32,670 bases of DNA from a virus, in the IMG/VR virus record IMGVR_UViG_3300044678_003538, positions 1-32,670 of that record. One strand, written 5' to 3'. Below, one piece after another: positions 11,301 to 18,626 of this stretch (positions are counted from its first letter, which is position 1; every line of letters starts with the position of its first letter). Both the position numbers and the translations under genes were made by a program. The notes beneath the pieces were generated by a model that saw nothing but the letters and a program-made list of their open reading frames with translations, made no database searches and had not been told where the DNA came from.

Positions 11301-13101
11301 CGGAAGTGTTGCTGGGGCCGGTGTAACAATTAGTAATGTAGGTTTTGGGTATACCAATGGAACATTTACTGGGGTTAATCTAGAAACCGAAACAGGATTT
11401 GGTATAGGAGCTATTGCTACTATTGTTGTATCAAACAACCTAATAAATTCAGTAAGTATTACAAATGGTGGTTCTGGTTATCTGGTAGGCGATTCTCTTG
11501 TCGTCCCGCCTATCGGGCAAGGAGTCGGATTTGGCGGTAAACTGACCGTAACCAATATTGGTTCTCTCAATTCATTTGTTCTAGACGAGGTTCAAGGAAC
11601 CTTCTCGGTTGGTATAACAACCGTAAACTTTGTAAACTCTTCTGGGGTATCTACAACAGTTGGATCTGGAGTAACAATTTCCTCAATAACTGAGGATCAG
11701 TATTATGATGGCCTTCACATGAAGGTTTATCAGCAAAATCATTGTATGCATTCCTCTGAAAATTATGTAACCATTAGTAAGTTTAGGCCAGGAAATAATG
11801 ATTTAAATACAAGACTATCTTCGGCGGTTTCTTCTACTCAAACAACTCCAATTTCTGTTGTTTCTACTTCTGGTTTTAACACTTTTGAAGGATTAACTGT
11901 AAGTGGATCAAATCCTGGATACTTAATAATCGGTGAGGAAATTGTTTCTTATACTGGTATTTCTGGTAATACGTTTACTGGAATAACCAGAGGTATTGAC
12001 GGGACCCTTCCTATTTTATATCAAAACAATACTAGGGTTTATAAGTACGAATTCAATGGAATTTCTCTAAGGAGAATCAATAAGACTCATAATTTTGCTG
12101 AAGTTGATCCTACAAATACTGGTCGATTCCCAATTGATCTTAATAATTATTTTATAAAAATTGATACTTCCGATACTGATTTCCTGAACAATGTTATTGG
12201 GACAAATAGAGAAAATAATCTTTATTTTAGAAAGCATTTCCAAGGAGGCATTTCTGGAACAATTGTTTCTAATAATATTCAATATGAATCAATTTCTCTT
12301 GATGTTGCCAATCTTATTCCGGCAAAAACCAATATTTCTACTAAAATTAGAACCTTTACTGGAACAAGTGTTGGTGGTAATGAAAAATCATTCGTTGATA
12401 GAGGATTTGAAAATATCACGTTAGATACTCAGACCTATTTTAATGAGCCAAAACTAATTTGCTCTAGGGTTAATGAAGAAAGGTTTATGACTTCCTCTCC
12501 TGGTAATAAGTCTTTGACCTTTGAAATGCTTATGACCACGACTGACTCAAGAGTATCTCCGGTTATCGATACTGTCAATGCCGCAGTGACTTTATACTCT
12601 AACCTAATTAATAATCCAAATGGAATTGGTGAAGACTCTGATTATAGCCTTGACTCTAATGTAAGAAGTCTCAATAACGACAATCATAATCTTGTATATC
12701 TATCAAAACCAGTAAGACTAAAAATCCCTGCAAATGCTATTAAGGTTATCCTTAGCGCAAGCCGAAATGATCTAAATGACATCAGGGTTCTTTATCAAAT
12801 CTTTAGAGATGATGAATCCAATACTGAGCCTTCATTTAACCTATTCCCTGGTTATTCTAATTATCGGGTAGATGGTTCAGGAATTAAGAGAGTTATTGAT
12901 CCTTCTAAGAATAATGGATCTGCAGATTCTTTTGTTCAAGAAACATCAGACCGGGCCTTTAAGGACTATGAGTATTCAATTGATGATCTTCCCGATTTTA
13001 GTGCATTTGCAATAAAAATTGTGGGTGCAAGTAGTAATCAGGCAACCCCTCCTCTAATTAGAGAATTAAGGGCCATTGCAACAGTCAAACCTAGGATTTA
13101 A
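5392..13101 (+). CDS. Giant DUF4815-type baseplate/tail-fibre virion protein
   Basis: A 2569-residue protein, the largest in the window, starting five bases after the gp8 stop. Residues 1 to about 580 match the DUF4815 family (PYFDDF, KNYYKVLFKPEYPVQAREL, EGSVVIPG). Later conserved blocks include residues about 1735-1905 (DPLAQSFYVFED, LGSMFKSQNGSVWTPSQLED), about 2110-2140 (HCMHSSENYVTI) and the C-terminus (DLPDFSAFAIKIVG, PPLIRELRAIA). These recur in the large virion protein encoded at this place in cyanophages. Thr/Ser/Asn-rich linkers lie at about 1428-1460 and 1703-1726. G-x-G-Y repeats occur at about 1970-2046, and an RG-type module at about 2147-2220. It occupies the position of T4 genes 9-12 and probably serves as a baseplate-anchored fibre or wedge-outer protein; that role is inferred. 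Confidence 0.8.
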   Translation: MPQETNLNVFPYFDDFSSDKNYYKVLFKPEYPVQARELNNLQSILQNQVEQFGNHIFKEGSVVIPGQLSIDNPFYAVEIEPEFNNIPISAYFNQILGKTIRGLISGVSATVVYVLDKQFSERNNYTLYIQYLESGGQDFSNKVFFDGETILTESVITYSGITIQAGQSICNTIAENATSSGSSVNIAPGIYFVRGTFARINQQRILLDQYGTSPSYKVGFNVIERIVSAVEDETLFDNSQGFSNYAAPGADRFQIELELTKYGLDETPDNFVEILRIVNGTTQFLQKDPQYSLIRDELARRTAETNGDYYVKPFTLFVRDCLNDRVLNNGIYFEDQKTVNGNTPTEETMVYEIGPGKAYVNGYDVEIISPRLLEVPKTRSTKTIEDQSIPYNAGKLIQLNNVSGAPYIGLGTDATISLMDSRIGINSTVAAGTTIGVARVYDYVPESSYVDDTSILDLRLFDIQTFSKITLTTEITQAIPALIKGQRSNASGYLYQSVSNSKDLILYQVSGEFSQNEPISINGISNGRLIASVTDYSAADVKSIYSATFNADVVLNNKILIAPSGSQFNITSGSGGISTVTSISDNNFIGKIQPNDIVSYSNPAAQNIIYNKVGTVASGGTSFTLSGITTVSEICDGRLPISNLTVTNLVKVSGDIFSRDSSLLTRLNRSNVSSISLDSTEIKQRRIFTNQTIASGSISVSLSDDDVFFDNFDEDKYLISYSSGIIEPLRRDKFQFVGSTGKQIKFNGLSQPDGTTATVITTVKNIRPNSKTKILNKATKLTIVNSKFTASGVGTTTLNDGLTFSNVYGTRVQDEEISLNVPDVLRVIAVYESSSTSDPSLPVIQFSSFSGPTNSNQDLFVGEQIVGKTSGAVGLIVNRIDSDKVEYVYLNTSTFSENEVIKSKESNIEANIIGVTFGDANVTQNFIFDDGQRDSILDYSRIIRKKNVSEPTRKLTVVFQNYVINSNDDGEFVSVNSYRSEDYKHNIPYFDKERLSDYIDLRPRVAPYTLTTRSPFEFNSRNFSGDGQYSNYVMVPDENLLLTYSYYVPRTDVVFLDQDGKFEVVQGTPDDVPQLPEFKSNSFDIAVVNIPPYVYDVKNNVVNMSQHKRYRMEDISLLEDRVNRVEEFTVLSSLESKTENFNITDAETGLNRFKSGFFVDDFKSHAYHDLQNFNFKASIDKQKKILRPLHYTTSVDLQLGSEAIANFTGSFSPNADQSFVTDLGSNGVKKTGDLVTLNYNEVVYDQQLLATKTESVTAFLVRYWSGLLNLNPPLDTWVDERAITTNSFNEVRTTEDSLPDVNILIDNTVAENQAVFRDPPNAQSGIQPFDWLENARRRIAAGGEISLGGQSTQSRRALVIGRSSRGNRRTLEIVNGNTIRIDGIIWTTGDLSLLSQYVPTDVAQQFLTRMRATATTGQAGFLEFTPNNATSTTSTQTTTNTVTTITPETIVETVSNSSSLSNYTEPVRYLRSRNIEFDAIGLKPRTRFYSFFQGVKTNDYVIPKLLEVEMVSGSFSVGEKVISDPTFVDKKVSFRLCTPNHKIGPHNNPSDTFEFNPYTQTSFETNYSQSSTVLNVDTRSLELQTETDFYGQVSPNMRLIGTSSGAVARVTRINLLSDNSGRLIGSLYIPDPNVIGNPKWINGENTFTLIDTSDLDQLKLVEFSPDSRINESSAETEFTSSGITNITENNILTTRNIRIIPPRNINTTTINNVTTNTSSSSQQISPGVVNIQQPYDPLAQSFYVFEDTGVFLTSVEVFFETKDSNNLPVTLQIRPLLAGVPSNVVVPFSEVTLTPDKVNLSVDGSVSTKFTFSSPVFLQGPKQQTVRQSPIASITQAEYAIVLLSNSPNYRVFITQLGQNDIATGVKVSSQPTLGSMFKSQNGSVWTPSQLEDLKYKINRADFVNEGIVRLFNPKLDIGNKKVSVTGPNQFEFLSKKIIVGLGSTGYSPNVTPGVTIQQGSASAVLTGIAGSVAGAGVTISNVGFGYTNGTFTGVNLETETGFGIGAIATIVVSNNLINSVSITNGGSGYLVGDSLVVPPIGQGVGFGGKLTVTNIGSLNSFVLDEVQGTFSVGITTVNFVNSSGVSTTVGSGVTISSITEDQYYDGLHMKVYQQNHCMHSSENYVTISKFRPGNNDLNTRLSSAVSSTQTTPISVVSTSGFNTFEGLTVSGSNPGYLIIGEEIVSYTGISGNTFTGITRGIDGTLPILYQNNTRVYKYEFNGISLRRINKTHNFAEVDPTNTGRFPIDLNNYFIKIDTSDTDFLNNVIGTNRENNLYFRKHFQGGISGTIVSNNIQYESISLDVANLIPAKTNISTKIRTFTGTSVGGNEKSFVDRGFENITLDTQTYFNEPKLICSRVNEERFMTSSPGNKSLTFEMLMTTTDSRVSPVIDTVNAAVTLYSNLINNPNGIGEDSDYSLDSNVRSLNNDNHNLVYLSKPVRLKIPANAIKVILSASRNDLNDIRVLYQIFRDDESNTEPSFNLFPGYSNYRVDGSGIKRVIDPSKNNGSADSFVQETSDRAFKDYEYSIDDLPDFSAFAIKIVGASSNQATPPLIRELRAIATVKPRI

Positions 13102-13103
13102 AT

Positions 13104-13325
13104 ATGACTTATTTAAAAGTAAAAGATAATGATCATCTTTTGAGAGACATTAATTCAAATGGAATAATCAATACTGATGAAACAGAGTATAAAAATTATG
13201 TAAATAGTTACATAAGAAAAATAAATTCAAAGGCAAAATTAGAAGAACTTCAACAAGAAGTTGATGGAATTAAAACCGATGTTAAAGAAATAAAAGAACT
13301 TATTTTAAAGTTGTTAAATAGTTAA
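13104..13325 (+). CDS. Small conserved coiled-coil protein before gene 13
   Basis: A 73-residue protein starting two bases after the preceding stop and ending five bases before gene 13. The N-terminus (MTYLKVKDNDHLLRDINSNG) resembles a short protein often found here in cyanophages, with the pattern MTYLKV...L-RD...I-N. Residues about 42-72 form a likely coiled coil (LEELQQEVDGIKTDVKEIKE). The size, acidic/lysine-rich composition and position suggest a minor virion or assembly protein. No function is established that I can name. Confidence 0.65.
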   Translation: MTYLKVKDNDHLLRDINSNGIINTDETEYKNYVNSYIRKINSKAKLEELQQEVDGIKTDVKEIKELILKLLNS

Positions 13326-13330
13326 AAACA

Positions 13331-14149
13331 ATGGCAAAACCCTCCTCAAGGCAAGAACTAGTCGATTATTGTAAAAGAAAACTCGGAGCCCCGGTTTTAG
13401 AAATTAACGTGGCTGATGAACAAATAGATGATCTGGTTGATGATGCTATTCAACTTTTTCAAGAAAGGCATTTTGATGGTGTGGCCCAGACATTTTTAAA
13501 ATACGAGATAACCCAAGAAGATATTGACCGGGCCAGAGGCAAAACCGGAGAAGGAGTTTCTTCAAAAGTCGGTATTGCCAAAACTTATACATATCGAGAA
13601 AATTCTAATTACATCGAAATCCCGGATCACGTAATCGGTATTAATAAAATCTTCAAACTATTTGGTGGAAATAGTCTTGGTTATGGTATGTTTAACTTCA
13701 AGTATCAATTACTACTTAATGATCTTTATTATTGGGGCTCCACAGACATCCTGACCTATTTTTCAGTCAAAAGATATCTTGAGGATCTTGACTGGATTTT
13801 GAGTCCAGATATTATGGTAAGGTTTAATAAAAGAGACACTAAACTTTATATTGATATTGATTGGAAAACAGTTTCTCCCGGTAACATTCTTCTTATTGAT
13901 TGTTATAGGGCTCTTGATCCATCAGATTCAACAAAAGTCTGGAACGATAGTTTTCTTAAACAGTATCTAACGGCACTTATCAAAAGGCAGTGGGGTCAGA
14001 ATCTTATCAAGTTTAGAGGAGTAAAACTTCCTGGTGGGGTTGAGTTAAATGGTCGGGAAATGTATGATGATGCCCAAAAGGAAATTGATATGATTATGGA
14101 GCGTATGAGTTCATCATACGAGATGCCTACCTTCGACCTTATTGGATAA
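13331..14149 (+). CDS. gp13: Neck protein gp13
   Basis: A 272-residue protein, close to T4 gp13 (309 residues). The N-terminus (SRQELVDYCKRKLGAPVLEI, DEQIDDLVDDAIQLFQERHF) and the C-terminal WGQNLIKFRGVKLPGGVELN block are characteristic of the T4-like gp13 head-completion family. In T4, gp13 and gp14 form the neck complex that closes the filled head and provides the docking site for the tail. It is followed three bases later by gene 14, as in T4. The protein looks intact, with no inserted modules. Confidence 0.92.
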   Translation: MAKPSSRQELVDYCKRKLGAPVLEINVADEQIDDLVDDAIQLFQERHFDGVAQTFLKYEITQEDIDRARGKTGEGVSSKVGIAKTYTYRENSNYIEIPDHVIGINKIFKLFGGNSLGYGMFNFKYQLLLNDLYYWGSTDILTYFSVKRYLEDLDWILSPDIMVRFNKRDTKLYIDIDWKTVSPGNILLIDCYRALDPSDSTKVWNDSFLKQYLTALIKRQWGQNLIKFRGVKLPGGVELNGREMYDDAQKEIDMIMERMSSSYEMPTFDLIG

Positions 14150-14152
14150 TTT

Positions 14153-15559
14153 ATGTTAAACCCGTTCTTTCTCAATGGCTCTACCCCAGAACAAAATCTC
14201 ATAAATGACCTAGTAAAAGAGGCCATACAGATCCATGGTGTCGATGTTTATTATCTTCCAAGAGAGTACGTCACAAAAAGAACAGTCATAAGAGAAGTAA
14301 TTGAATCTAAATTTACTAATGCTTTTCCACTAGAAGCATACATTGATACTTATGAGGGTTATGAAGGAGCCGGTGTTCTTTTAAGTAAGTTTGGTATTCA
14401 ACCAAGCACTGATATTACTCTTATTATCTCAAAAGAAAGATATGAAACCTATATTACACCATTAATTAAAAATATCCCGAATATAAAATTACCAGACAGA
14501 CCAAAAGAAGGCGATTTAATTTGGTTTCCTTTAGGTGATAGATTGTTTGAAATAAAATTTATTGAACATGAAATTCCTTTTTATCAACTACAAAAAACTT
14601 ATGTTTATAATCTAAAATGTGAACTCTTTAGATATCAAGACGAAACAATTGCGACTGGTATTGATTTCATTGATGACAATACAATAAACGAAGGGTATAC
14701 TGAAATTTACAATATGTTGGGTATTGGTGCAACTGCTTCTGCAACCGCAACCATCGTTAATGGTGGTGTCAGATTTGTTACTGTAACCAATAGGGGCGAT
14801 GGGTATAAAATTCCTCCTCAGGTTTCATTTTCGGCGGCTCCTCCTCCTGGAGAAACTGCTGCTGGTATTGCATCAATGATTTCTGGTATTGTTGATCTTT
14901 GTGAACCAGACGCAACTCTTCTCAGGGTCCAATCTGTTCAACTAACAAATACTGGTTTTGGATATACTGTTGCTCCATCGGTTTCATTCAGTGGCGGTGG
15001 TGGAGGCGGCGCCCAGGCATTTGCAACAATTGGTGACGGTATTGTTGGTATTGTGAGCGTCACAAATGGCGGATCTGGGTTCCTAACGCCTCCAAATATT
15101 ACTTTTGTCGGAGCCGCAACAAGTTCTGCTATCGCGGTTGCTGTTCTTAACAATGGTTCTATTTCACAAATTAATATGATTGATGCTGGTTTGGGTTATA
15201 CAACTGCACCATCAATTGTTATTGATACTCCTTATAGCGCCGGTTTTGGTACTTATATTTTTAATGAAGAAGTTGTCGGTAGTGCATCTAGCATGACGGC
15301 CAGGGTAAAAGACTGGAATGTTCAGACCCTAAGACTACAACTTTCCAATACTTCTGGACCATTTACTCCTGGGGAATTAATTATTGGCCAAGAATCTGGG
15401 GCCAGTTATCAGATTATTAGCGGCAATCAGTTAATAACGATAGACGAAAAAATTGAAGACGGAATAGCGTTTGATGGGTTTACCCAAAACGACGATATCC
15501 AAATAGCCGCCAATGAAATACTTGACTTTAGCGAAAGAAATCCATTCGGGGTGCCATAA
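14153..15559 (+). CDS. gp14: Neck protein gp14 with inserted G-x-G-Y repeat module
   Basis: A 468-residue protein. Residues 1 to about 185 match the gp14 neck family (MLNPFFLNGSTPEQNLINDL, GVDVYYLPREYV, TFTNAFPLEAY-like TNAFPLEAYIDTYEGYEGAG). The C-terminus (EILDFSERNPFG) matches the usual end of cyanophage gp14. T4 gp14 is 256 residues. The excess is explained by an insertion at residues about 188-365 of four repeats (TNRGDGYKIPPQVSF, TNTGFGYTVAPSVSF, TNGGSGFLTPPNITF, DAGLGYTTAPSIVI). With gp13 it forms the head-tail connector. The repeat insertion may be a surface decoration on the neck. The gene ends at 15559 with TAATG overlapping the start of gene 15. Confidence 0.9.
   Translation: MLNPFFLNGSTPEQNLINDLVKEAIQIHGVDVYYLPREYVTKRTVIREVIESKFTNAFPLEAYIDTYEGYEGAGVLLSKFGIQPSTDITLIISKERYETYITPLIKNIPNIKLPDRPKEGDLIWFPLGDRLFEIKFIEHEIPFYQLQKTYVYNLKCELFRYQDETIATGIDFIDDNTINEGYTEIYNMLGIGATASATATIVNGGVRFVTVTNRGDGYKIPPQVSFSAAPPPGETAAGIASMISGIVDLCEPDATLLRVQSVQLTNTGFGYTVAPSVSFSGGGGGGAQAFATIGDGIVGIVSVTNGGSGFLTPPNITFVGAATSSAIAVAVLNNGSISQINMIDAGLGYTTAPSIVIDTPYSAGFGTYIFNEEVVGSASSMTARVKDWNVQTLRLQLSNTSGPFTPGELIIGQESGASYQIISGNQLITIDEKIEDGIAFDGFTQNDDIQIAANEILDFSERNPFGVP
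14716..15250 (+). repeat. Four G-x-G-Y protein repeats inside gp14
   Basis: Four units with the pattern V-(T/L/I)-N-x-G-x-G-(Y/F)-x-x-(P/A)-P-x-(V/I)-x-F, spaced roughly 35-60 residues apart, with Gly/Ala-rich connectors. Related units occur in the 1066-residue protein (about nt 1711-2240 and 3010-3230), in gp8 (about 4435-4650) and in the giant protein (about 11300-11530). Confidence 0.8.
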
Positions 15560-16560
15560 TGTTTGAACATTTTTATTACGAGGCCATAAGAAAAACGGTT
15601 ATTGCCTTTGGCACATTGTTTAATAATATTTACATTAAACATAAAAACAATGAGGGGAATATTGTTTCTACTCAGAAAGTTTCTTTCGCATATGGACCAA
15701 CCCAGAAATTCCTAGCCAGACTAGAACAATCACCTGATCTGAATAAGCCAATTCAGATCACGACTCCTAGAATGTCTATGGAAATTGTTGGGCTTTCTTA
15801 TGATTCTCAGAGAAAGGGTGGTACAATGAGAGCCTTTACAGCAACAGATGATAATAATAAACCAAGAAGATCTTATTTACCTGTACCATACAACATCAAT
15901 TTTGAACTAAGTATTTTTACTAAGTTAGAGGATGATATGTTCCAGATTGTGGAACAAATTCTTCCTTATTTTCAGCCACATTATACTATAACCATAACTC
16001 TTATTGAAGAAATTAATGAAAAAAGAGATATAAAATTTACCCTGGATAATATTTCATTAAGCGATAATTATGAGGGAAATTTTGAACAGAGAAGAGCCCT
16101 GATTTGGACATTGAAGTTCACTGCAAAAACTTATATGTTCTTGCCAATTTCCGGGACTTCTATTGAAAATAATATTATCAATAAGGTAACTCTTGGTTTT
16201 GCTGCAGGAGAAAACTCAAATACCATAAACAACGATATTGACATCACAGTTACTCCAAAAGCGGCCAAAAATTATACTGGTACTATTGTGACAACTGTTA
16301 AACAAGACACCGCTTCCGGCGACAAGTTAATTTATGTTGATGACGTCTCTAATTTGACTCCCCAAAGCATAATTCAAATTAATGATGAGACTCTTTATAT
16401 TGAGACTGTAAATGCTGATTCGATCAATGTAATTAGAGGGATTTATGAGACCCAGGCCCAGTTGCATGTTTCGGGGTCTGATGTGTTAAATATAACTACA
16501 GTAGATAATAATTTAATTCCACCAAATGATTTATTTGGTTTCATAAGCACATTTACATAA
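15559..16560 (+). CDS. gp15: Tail completion / sheath stabiliser protein gp15
   Basis: A 333-residue protein. The N-terminus (MFEHFYYEAIRKTVIAFGTL, NNIYIKHKN) and the RLEQSPDLNKPIQI and TPRMSMEIVGLSYDSQRK segments are typical of T4-like gp15, which caps the finished tail tube and sheath and joins the tail to the neck. T4 gp15 is 272 residues. The extra C-terminal segment (residues about 245-320) holds an added module, ASGDKLIYVDDVSNL...QINDETLYIE...IRGIYETQAQLHVSG, also present in two larger virion proteins here. Its ATG overlaps the last base of the gene 14 stop. It is followed four bases later by gene 16. Confidence 0.9.
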   Translation: MFEHFYYEAIRKTVIAFGTLFNNIYIKHKNNEGNIVSTQKVSFAYGPTQKFLARLEQSPDLNKPIQITTPRMSMEIVGLSYDSQRKGGTMRAFTATDDNNKPRRSYLPVPYNINFELSIFTKLEDDMFQIVEQILPYFQPHYTITITLIEEINEKRDIKFTLDNISLSDNYEGNFEQRRALIWTLKFTAKTYMFLPISGTSIENNIINKVTLGFAAGENSNTINNDIDITVTPKAAKNYTGTIVTTVKQDTASGDKLIYVDDVSNLTPQSIIQINDETLYIETVNADSINVIRGIYETQAQLHVSGSDVLNITTVDNNLIPPNDLFGFISTFT

Positions 16561-16564
16561 TACC

Positions 16565-17011
16565 ATGACTAAGAAATTTAAAGAATTGAATGATGCATTT
16601 GATATTGAGGTTCAAAGTGAAGTCATTTCTACTGCCATAGAACCTATAAAAGAAGAAAGAGTTCAAAAAACAGATATCAAACAAGATTATGAGTATTCAA
16701 GAGCAACCTTAACTTCTCTGGTTGATAAGGGTCAAGAAGCAATTGACAGTATTTTAGAATTGGCCAGGGAAACTGATTCTCCTAGGGCCTATGAGGTTGT
16801 GGGTCAACTTATTAAGACAGTGACTGATTCTGCAGAAAAGTTAATGGATATTCAAAAGAAACTTAAGGACCTAGAACAAGAAAAAACCGCAAGTACCGTT
16901 ACAAATAATGCCCTGTTTGTTGGGACCACTAATGAGGTCTTGACCTTATTGAAAAATGAATTGAAATTAAAGCCTAATAAATCTATAAATACTAAGAATA
17001 AAGAAGAATAA
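16565..17011 (+). CDS. gp16: Terminase small subunit gp16
   Basis: A 148-residue, charged, mostly helical protein, close to T4 gp16 (164 residues). The core (DYEYSRATLTSLVDKGQEAI, LARETDSPRAYEVVGQLIKT, LMDIQKKLKDLEQEK) is the conserved helical oligomerisation region of T4-like small terminases. The NNALFVGTTNEV segment near the C-terminus is also characteristic. In T4, gp16 forms ring oligomers that recognise DNA and stimulate the gp17 ATPase. Gene 17 does not follow directly: a 530-residue gene and a terminator intervene. The 3' end contains TATAAATA (16984-16991), identical to the T4 late promoter box, 22 bases before the next ATG. Confidence 0.88.
   Translation: MTKKFKELNDAFDIEVQSEVISTAIEPIKEERVQKTDIKQDYEYSRATLTSLVDKGQEAIDSILELARETDSPRAYEVVGQLIKTVTDSAEKLMDIQKKLKDLEQEKTASTVTNNALFVGTTNEVLTLLKNELKLKPNKSINTKNKEE
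16984..16991 (+). promoter_or_regulatory. Candidate late promoter box in the end of gene 16 (TATAAATA)
   Basis: TATAAATA is identical to the T4 late consensus. It sits inside the last codons of gene 16, 22 bases before the next ATG at 17014, the same spacing as other boxes here. The same string also occurs inside coding sequence near 31527, so chance is possible in this A/T-rich DNA. Confidence 0.35.
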
Positions 17012-17013
17012 AA

Positions 17014-18606
17014 ATGGCAAAACTTTCAGAAGACCATAAAGAAATCGCCTCTGGTCAGAAAATGGATGACGAAGGATATAGTGCGAAAATTGAAATGCAA
17101 AAAATTGTCCAGTCTATCAATAAACTAAAAAAGGTTATTAAAACCTCCGATCAACAAATCCCGGCATGGGTTCAATCAAAAATCACAAAAGCCAGTGATT
17201 ATCTAGATATCGCGGCTGATTATCTTGCGTCTGATGTTGAAATGAATGAGAATACCTCATTTACTATTAATCCAAAATCTCATACTCAGGCCCAAAAAAG
17301 AGAAAAGACTACACAAAAAATACAACAAAAAGCAATCAATAATCCGAGCCCAGAAGAAGAAAAAGTAGCAAAAACAATGCTTTCAAAAAGAGGACCTCAA
17401 CTTCCAGAAGAAACCTCTCTTGTTGATAAAATCCTGGCCGAAATGATGGGCGATAAGCCGGGATGTGACACAAAAAAGCCAAAAAAGCTAAATGCAATTG
17501 CAAAAAAACATAAAGTCTCCATTGAATCACTTGAAAAGCAATTGCAAAAGGGTATTAAAGTTGAAATGGAGCACACCAATGATAAATTAGAGGCCGAAAC
17601 TATTGCACTTCACCATCTAGACGAAATTCCTGATTATTATTCTAGGCTCCATAAGATGGAAAAGGGTGCCGAGCTGAATGAAGAATCAAAATCAGGAGAT
17701 TCTAATTTAAGAGACTGGTTTAAAAAATCTAGTGGAAAAGATCCCAAAACAGGTAAAGAAGTTCCTGGGTGGGTTCAGATTGGTGGTCCTTATGCTGGGG
17801 CTCCTTGTGCTAGGCAGCCTGGACAAAAATCTACCCCAAAATGTGGTAGCTCAAAAATGGCAGCAGACTTATCAGATGAGGAAGAAAAAAAAGCATTTAA
17901 AAGGAAAAATAGAAAGGATCCAAATCAACCAGAAAAGACTGGTTCGGCAAAACCAACTTATGTAAAAACCGAGCTTGAAGAAAAAGAAGGAAAAAAAGAT
18001 GCCTGCTATCATAAAGTCAAATCTAGGTATCGAGTATGGCCAAGTGCCTACGGCTCTGGTGCATTGGTTAAATGTCGTAAAGTTGGAGCAGATAATTGGG
18101 GTAAAACTGTGGATGAGGCAACAACCCGTCTCCCAATGCAGACTGGTCAACTTCTTAGAGTTCTTATTAATTGGAGAGGCAAGCATCTATCAGTCCAGAT
18201 GTTCTTCCCTCAACTAGGAACTCCTAGAAGAGACGAAATCACTTATGCGGTAAATAAGGTTTATCCAGAGGCCAGGGTAATCAGTTACGTGCCTTCTGAA
18301 TTAGATTCAAGTACTCCTATTGTTCAGGTGAGAGAGGAGTCTGAAATTAACGAAGATTGGCAAAAAGTTAATAAAAAAGACAAAACTGATGGGATGAGTC
18401 AAAAGGCGGTAGATGTTTATAGAAGAGAAAATCCAGGTTCAAAATTAAAAACGGCAGTAACAGAAAAAAATCCATCAGGGAAAAGAAAACAAAGAAGAAT
18501 TAATTACTGTACAAGATCAAAGGGTCAACAAGATATGCATAATATTGATTGCTCTAAAACCCCAGATAAACCAATTTGTAAAGCAAGGCGTCGTTGGAAG
18601 TGTTGA
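17014..18606 (+). CDS. Multidomain protein of unknown function (DUF5661/DUF5872-like) between terminase genes
   Basis: A 530-residue, Lys/Glu-rich protein that has no T4 counterpart between genes 16 and 17. Domains visible in order: a helical N-terminal region (1-85; EIASGQKMDDEGY, PAWVQSKITKASDYLDIAAD); a low-complexity Lys-rich linker; a DUF5661-like domain at about 158-215 (GIKVEMEHTND, ALHHLDEIPDYYSRLHKME); a DUF5872-like segment at about 231-280 (LRDWFKKSS, GWVQIGGPYAGAPC); a second at about 326-363 (DACYHKVKSRYRVWPSAYGS, LVKCRKVGADNWG); a small alpha/beta region at about 370-440; and a Cys-rich tail at about 498-530 (YCTRSKGQQDMHNIDC, CKARRRWKC). The DUF names are recalled from motifs, not searched. 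The position suggests a packaging, internal head or DNA-associated role, which is inference. A strong terminator follows 68 bases after its stop. Confidence 0.75.
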   Translation: MAKLSEDHKEIASGQKMDDEGYSAKIEMQKIVQSINKLKKVIKTSDQQIPAWVQSKITKASDYLDIAADYLASDVEMNENTSFTINPKSHTQAQKREKTTQKIQQKAINNPSPEEEKVAKTMLSKRGPQLPEETSLVDKILAEMMGDKPGCDTKKPKKLNAIAKKHKVSIESLEKQLQKGIKVEMEHTNDKLEAETIALHHLDEIPDYYSRLHKMEKGAELNEESKSGDSNLRDWFKKSSGKDPKTGKEVPGWVQIGGPYAGAPCARQPGQKSTPKCGSSKMAADLSDEEEKKAFKRKNRKDPNQPEKTGSAKPTYVKTELEEKEGKKDACYHKVKSRYRVWPSAYGSGALVKCRKVGADNWGKTVDEATTRLPMQTGQLLRVLINWRGKHLSVQMFFPQLGTPRRDEITYAVNKVYPEARVISYVPSELDSSTPIVQVREESEINEDWQKVNKKDKTDGMSQKAVDVYRRENPGSKLKTAVTEKNPSGKRKQRRINYCTRSKGQQDMHNIDCSKTPDKPICKARRRWKC

Positions 18607-18626
18607 GATTTAAATAGTTATTATGT

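Noticed and set aside
5392-13101. The giant protein as a fusion of T4 gp9, gp10, gp11 and gp12
   Set aside because: Its position would fit, but I see no recognisable gp9-gp12 motifs. The N-terminus is DUF4815-like, so I did not assign those names.
17872-18186. Minus-strand frame of 104 residues with a Phe-rich stretch that looks like a membrane segment
   Set aside because: The Phe run is the antisense of Lys/Glu codons in the 530-residue protein, so it is a compositional shadow.
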